Shown: piece after piece, positions 5,967 to 8,411 of the stretch
How positions within the stretch are numbered: position 1 is the stretch's first letter
Layout: each line of letters starts with the position of its first letter
DNA from: Actinomycetes bacterium
Lineage (GTDB): Bacteria > Actinomycetota > Actinomycetes > Actinomycetales > Actinomycetaceae
Direction of reading: 5' to 3'
Length of the DNA: 8,411 bases
NCBI GenBank assembly: GCA_023426345.1
Contig: JAFAAX010000077.1
Span: 1-8,411, forward strand
Translations under genes and position numbers: made by a program
Notes under the pieces: model-generated
Database searches by the model: none
Told to the model about the DNA's origin: nothing
What the model saw: only the letters and a program-made list of their open reading frames with translations

Positions 5967-6776
5967 ATGCGCATCGGATTCATCGGAGCGGGGGCGATGG
6001 CGTCGGCCATCGCGACGGGAGCCGTGGCGGCGGGACTCGACGGCTCGCAGATGCTGTTCACCGACACCCACGGCGCGCACGCGCCCGGACTGGCCGCCGC
6101 CACGGACGGCGCGGTCGCCCGCTCGAATGCGCAGCTCGTCGCCGACTCCGACTACGTCGTGCTGGCCGTCAAGCCGCACCTGCAGGCCGGCGTCATCGCG
6201 GAGATCCGAGCAGCCGTCGCCGACCGCCCCGGAGTGTGCGTCGTGTCGATCGCCGCCGGACGGACCCTGGCCGCCATGGCCGACGACTTCGGCGGGCCGG
6301 TCGCGCTGGTGCGCGCCATGCCGAACGTCAACGCGCAGATCGGGCAGTCGATGACCGCGTTCTGCGCGAACGACCAGGTCACCGACGCGCAGATCGCCGA
6401 CGTCCGGACCCTGCTGGACTCGATCGGCCGTTCGATCGCCCTCGACGAGGCCGACTTCCCTGTCTTCTCCGCCCTGGCCGGCTGCTCCCCGGCGTGGGTC
6501 TTCCAGATCGTCGACGCCCTGGCCCGAGCCGGCGTCAAGCACGGGATGCGCAAGCAGCAGGCCGTCGCCATCGTCGCGCAGGCCCTGGTCGGATCGGCGA
6601 CGCTGGTGCTCGACGCCGCCGACCGCGAGATCACTCCCGGCCAGCTCGTCGACCAGGTGACCAGCCCTGGCGGCACCACGATCGCCGGCCTGCTCGCCGC
6701 CGAGGAGGCCGGCCTGTCCACCGCGCTCGTCAAGGCCGTCGATGCGGCGGTCGCCCGGGATCGCGAGCTGGGCTGA
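5967..6776 (+). CDS. proC: Pyrroline-5-carboxylate reductase
   Basis: ProC catalyses the last step of proline synthesis, reducing 1-pyrroline-5-carboxylate to proline with NAD(P)H in the cytoplasm. The 269-aa length is normal. The N-terminus MRIGFIGAGAMASAIATG is the Rossmann nucleotide-binding fingerprint. The middle holds VVLAVKPH and the RAMPNVNAQIG segment typical of the family. The dimerisation/active-site part has ALAGCSPAWVF in place of the more common SGSGPAYVF; this variant occurs elsewhere in the family. The C-terminal P5CR signature is present as LVDQVTSPGGTTIAGL. The start at 5967 is fixed by the GAGGGAGG site. The gene appears to be transcribed alone from a nearby -10 box and is followed by a hairpin. 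The identification is secure. Confidence 0.97.
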   Translation: MRIGFIGAGAMASAIATGAVAAGLDGSQMLFTDTHGAHAPGLAAATDGAVARSNAQLVADSDYVVLAVKPHLQAGVIAEIRAAVADRPGVCVVSIAAGRTLAAMADDFGGPVALVRAMPNVNAQIGQSMTAFCANDQVTDAQIADVRTLLDSIGRSIALDEADFPVFSALAGCSPAWVFQIVDALARAGVKHGMRKQQAVAIVAQALVGSATLVLDAADREITPGQLVDQVTSPGGTTIAGLLAAEEAGLSTALVKAVDAAVARDRELG

Positions 6777-6787
6777 GCGCCCGCGCA

Positions 6788-6820
6788 CCCGCGAGGTTCG
6801 CCCATGCGGACCCTCGCGGG
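6788..6820 (+). terminator. GC-rich hairpin after proC, probable terminator
   Basis: CCCGCGAGG (6788-6796) pairs perfectly with CCTCGCGGG (6812-6820) around a 15-base loop, beginning 12 bases after the proC stop. There is no T-run, as is common for actinobacterial terminators. Its position just before the next gene's own -10 box supports separate transcription. Confidence 0.6.
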
Positions 6821-6831
6821 CACGGTGTCGA

Positions 6832-6837
6832 TAGGAT
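6832..6837 (+). promoter_or_regulatory. -10 box of the HerA-like gene, probably giving a leaderless mRNA
   Basis: TAGGAT fits TAnnnT and ends six bases before the ATG at 6844, so transcription would start at or next to the start codon, as in many actinobacterial leaderless genes. The same bases contain AGGA (6833-6836), which at 7-base spacing could instead act as a ribosome site if transcription starts upstream. I cannot separate the two by sequence. Confidence 0.5.
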
Positions 6838-6843
6838 CGCGCC

Positions 6844-8411
6844 ATGACCGATGACGTGGAGGCGCTGCGCGCCCAATTGGCAGCGGCAGAGGCGCGCGCC
6901 ACAGCCGCGGAGGCCGAAGCGGCGAGGGCTCAGGCCGAGGCCGCACGCGCCGCTCTGGCCGCCGCCGAGAAGGCCACCTCCCCACGCCCGCCCACCCCAC
7001 AGGCCACGGCACCCGAGGACGCGGCGTCGCCCTCGTCGGCGGAGCTGTCCCCCCTGGCGCAGACGATCGCCGCGGGCTACGCCTTCGAGACGCCCGGCGT
7101 CGTCATCGGCACGCTGATGGACGGCGACTCGCCCGCCCCGCGCCGCATCGTCTCGATGCCGCTGGGCGTCTTCAACCGCCACCTCCTGGTCGCGGGCGCC
7201 ACGGGCACCGGCAAGACGCGCACGCTCCAGCTCCTGGCCGAGGGCCTGTCCGCCGCGGGCGCGCCCGTCCTCCTGTGCGACGTCAAGGGCGACCTCACGG
7301 GGCTGGCCGAGCCGGGCCCCGCCTCCGACACGCTCAGCGCCCGCACCCGGGCGAACGGGCAGGCGTGGTCCCCCGGTTCGTTCCCCGTCGATCTGCTCGC
7401 CTTGGGCGGGGTCGACACGCAGTTCCCGGGCGTCACGGTGCGCACCACCGTCACGGACTTCGGCCCGATCCTCCTGGCCCGCGCCCTCGACCTCAACACC
7501 ACGCAGGAGCAGTCCCTCCAACTGGTGTTCTCCTGGGCCGACGCGCAGGGACTCGAACTCATCGACCTGGCCGACCTGCGGTCCGTCATCGCGTTCCTCA
7601 CCTCGGCGGATGGCAAGGACCAACTGGATGGGATCGGCGGCGTCTCGAAGGCCACCGCCGGCGTCATCCTGCGGGCCCTCGCCGCTCTGGAAGCCCAGGG
7701 CGGCGACCAGTTCTTCGGCGAGCCCGGCTTCGACACCGCGGACCTCATGCGCCGCGCGTCCGACGGACGCGGCGTGATCTCGCTGCTGGGCGTCGGCGAC
7801 ATGTCCCGGCATCCAGCGCTGGTGTCGGCCGTCATCATGTGGCTGCTGGCGGATCTGTTCTCCGGACTGCCCGAGGTCGGGGACCCGGACCGCCCGACGC
7901 TCGTCTTCGTCTTCGACGAGGCGCACCTGCTGTTCGCCGACGCGACGAAGGAGTTCCTGCGCCAGGTCGTCCAGACGGTGCGGCTCATCCGTTCCAAGGG
8001 CGTCGGGATCGTCTTCGTCACGCAGACGCCCAAGGACATCCCCGCCGACGTCCTCGCCCAGCTGGGCTCGCGCGTCCAGCACGCGCTGCGCGCCGCGACG
8101 CCCGACGACCAGAAGAGGCTCCGCCAGACGGTCTCCACGTTCCCGAACACGGAGCTCGACCTCGAGGAGGTGCTGACGACGCTGGGGACCGGCGAGGCCG
8201 TGGTGACGGTGCTCGCTCCCGATGGCCGTCCCACGCCGGTGGCGCCGACGAGGATCTGGGCGCCGGCCTCCGTCATGGGGCCCGCCGCCGCTGAGGTCGT
8301 GTCCGGACTGGTCGCCGCCTCCCCGCTGGTCGCCAAGTACGCCACCGCCGTCAATCCGATCTCCGCGGAGGAGAAGCTCGCCCAGCGCGCTCAGGACGCC
8401 GAGGCCGGGCG
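6844..8411 (+). CDS. HerA-like ATPase of the YjgR/DUF853 family, 3' end beyond window
   Basis: The open frame runs 522 codons to the window edge without a stop. Residues 1-45 are an Ala/Glu-rich coiled coil, followed by a Pro/Ser-rich linker to about 65. The ATPase core has Walker A GATGTGKT (118-125), the family segment CDVKGDLTGLAEPG, TTVTDFGPILLARALDLN, and the Walker B/DEAH box FVFDEAHLLF (D358, E359, H361). It then has VRLIRSKGVGIVFVTQTPKD and QLGSRVQHALRA. These blocks match E. coli YjgR-type proteins (PF05872, about 500 aa), HerA/FtsK-superfamily ATPases of poorly known function, possibly acting on nucleic acid. The N-terminal coiled coil is an addition compared with YjgR, and the last visible residues (AEEKLAQRAQDAEAG) may begin another. 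The start is set by AGGA/TAGGAT upstream. Family call firm; cellular role unknown. Confidence 0.92.
   Translation, partial: MTDDVEALRAQLAAAEARATAAEAEAARAQAEAARAALAAAEKATSPRPPTPQATAPEDAASPSSAELSPLAQTIAAGYAFETPGVVIGTLMDGDSPAPRRIVSMPLGVFNRHLLVAGATGTGKTRTLQLLAEGLSAAGAPVLLCDVKGDLTGLAEPGPASDTLSARTRANGQAWSPGSFPVDLLALGGVDTQFPGVTVRTTVTDFGPILLARALDLNTTQEQSLQLVFSWADAQGLELIDLADLRSVIAFLTSADGKDQLDGIGGVSKATAGVILRALAALEAQGGDQFFGEPGFDTADLMRRASDGRGVISLLGVGDMSRHPALVSAVIMWLLADLFSGLPEVGDPDRPTLVFVFDEAHLLFADATKEFLRQVVQTVRLIRSKGVGIVFVTQTPKDIPADVLAQLGSRVQHALRAATPDDQKRLRQTVSTFPNTELDLEEVLTTLGTGEAVVTVLAPDGRPTPVAPTRIWAPASVMGPAAAEVVSGLVAASPLVAKYATAVNPISAEEKLAQRAQDAEAG

Noticed and set aside
6730..8354. Long minus-strand frames opposite the HerA-like gene
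   Set aside because: They are shadows: the plus strand encodes Walker A, DEAH and the full YjgR block pattern without interruption.

Overview
The window is very GC-rich and codons mostly end in G or C. Together with TAnnnT-type -10 boxes, short leaders and a GTG start, this suggests a high-GC actinomycete; I cannot name the genus. Five chromosomal genes and the end of an insertion sequence fill almost all of it.

Left edge (1-127): the last codons and probable right end of an IS256-like insertion sequence. It stops 45 bases short of the 3' end of a minus-strand competence block. Block (173-3198, minus): comEA, the membrane-anchored DNA receptor with SLBB and helix-hairpin-helix domains, followed through an ATGA overlap by comEC, the DNA-uptake channel. 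The ComEC product is odd. After its last membrane segment it has a Gly/Pro linker and then a domain resembling bacterial EndoU/BECR-fold toxin nucleases, encoded with visibly poorer codon bias than the channel. I consider this the most interesting object here.

Middle (3316-5850, minus): a large lipid-metabolism-like protein that joins a double-hotdog MaoC/HtdX-type hydratase to a divergent short-chain dehydrogenase (SDR) domain. This resembles a fusion of the separate HtdX and FabG4 proteins known from mycobacteria. A short GC-rich divergent promoter region (5851-5966) separates it from the plus-strand genes.

Right (5967-8411, plus): proC (pyrroline-5-carboxylate reductase), a GC-rich hairpin, then a YjgR/DUF853 HerA-like ATPase with an apparent leaderless promoter, running off the window edge. 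comEA and comEC work together in DNA uptake. The other three genes look like independent housekeeping or accessory functions. No tRNA, rRNA, CRISPR array or riboswitch was seen.
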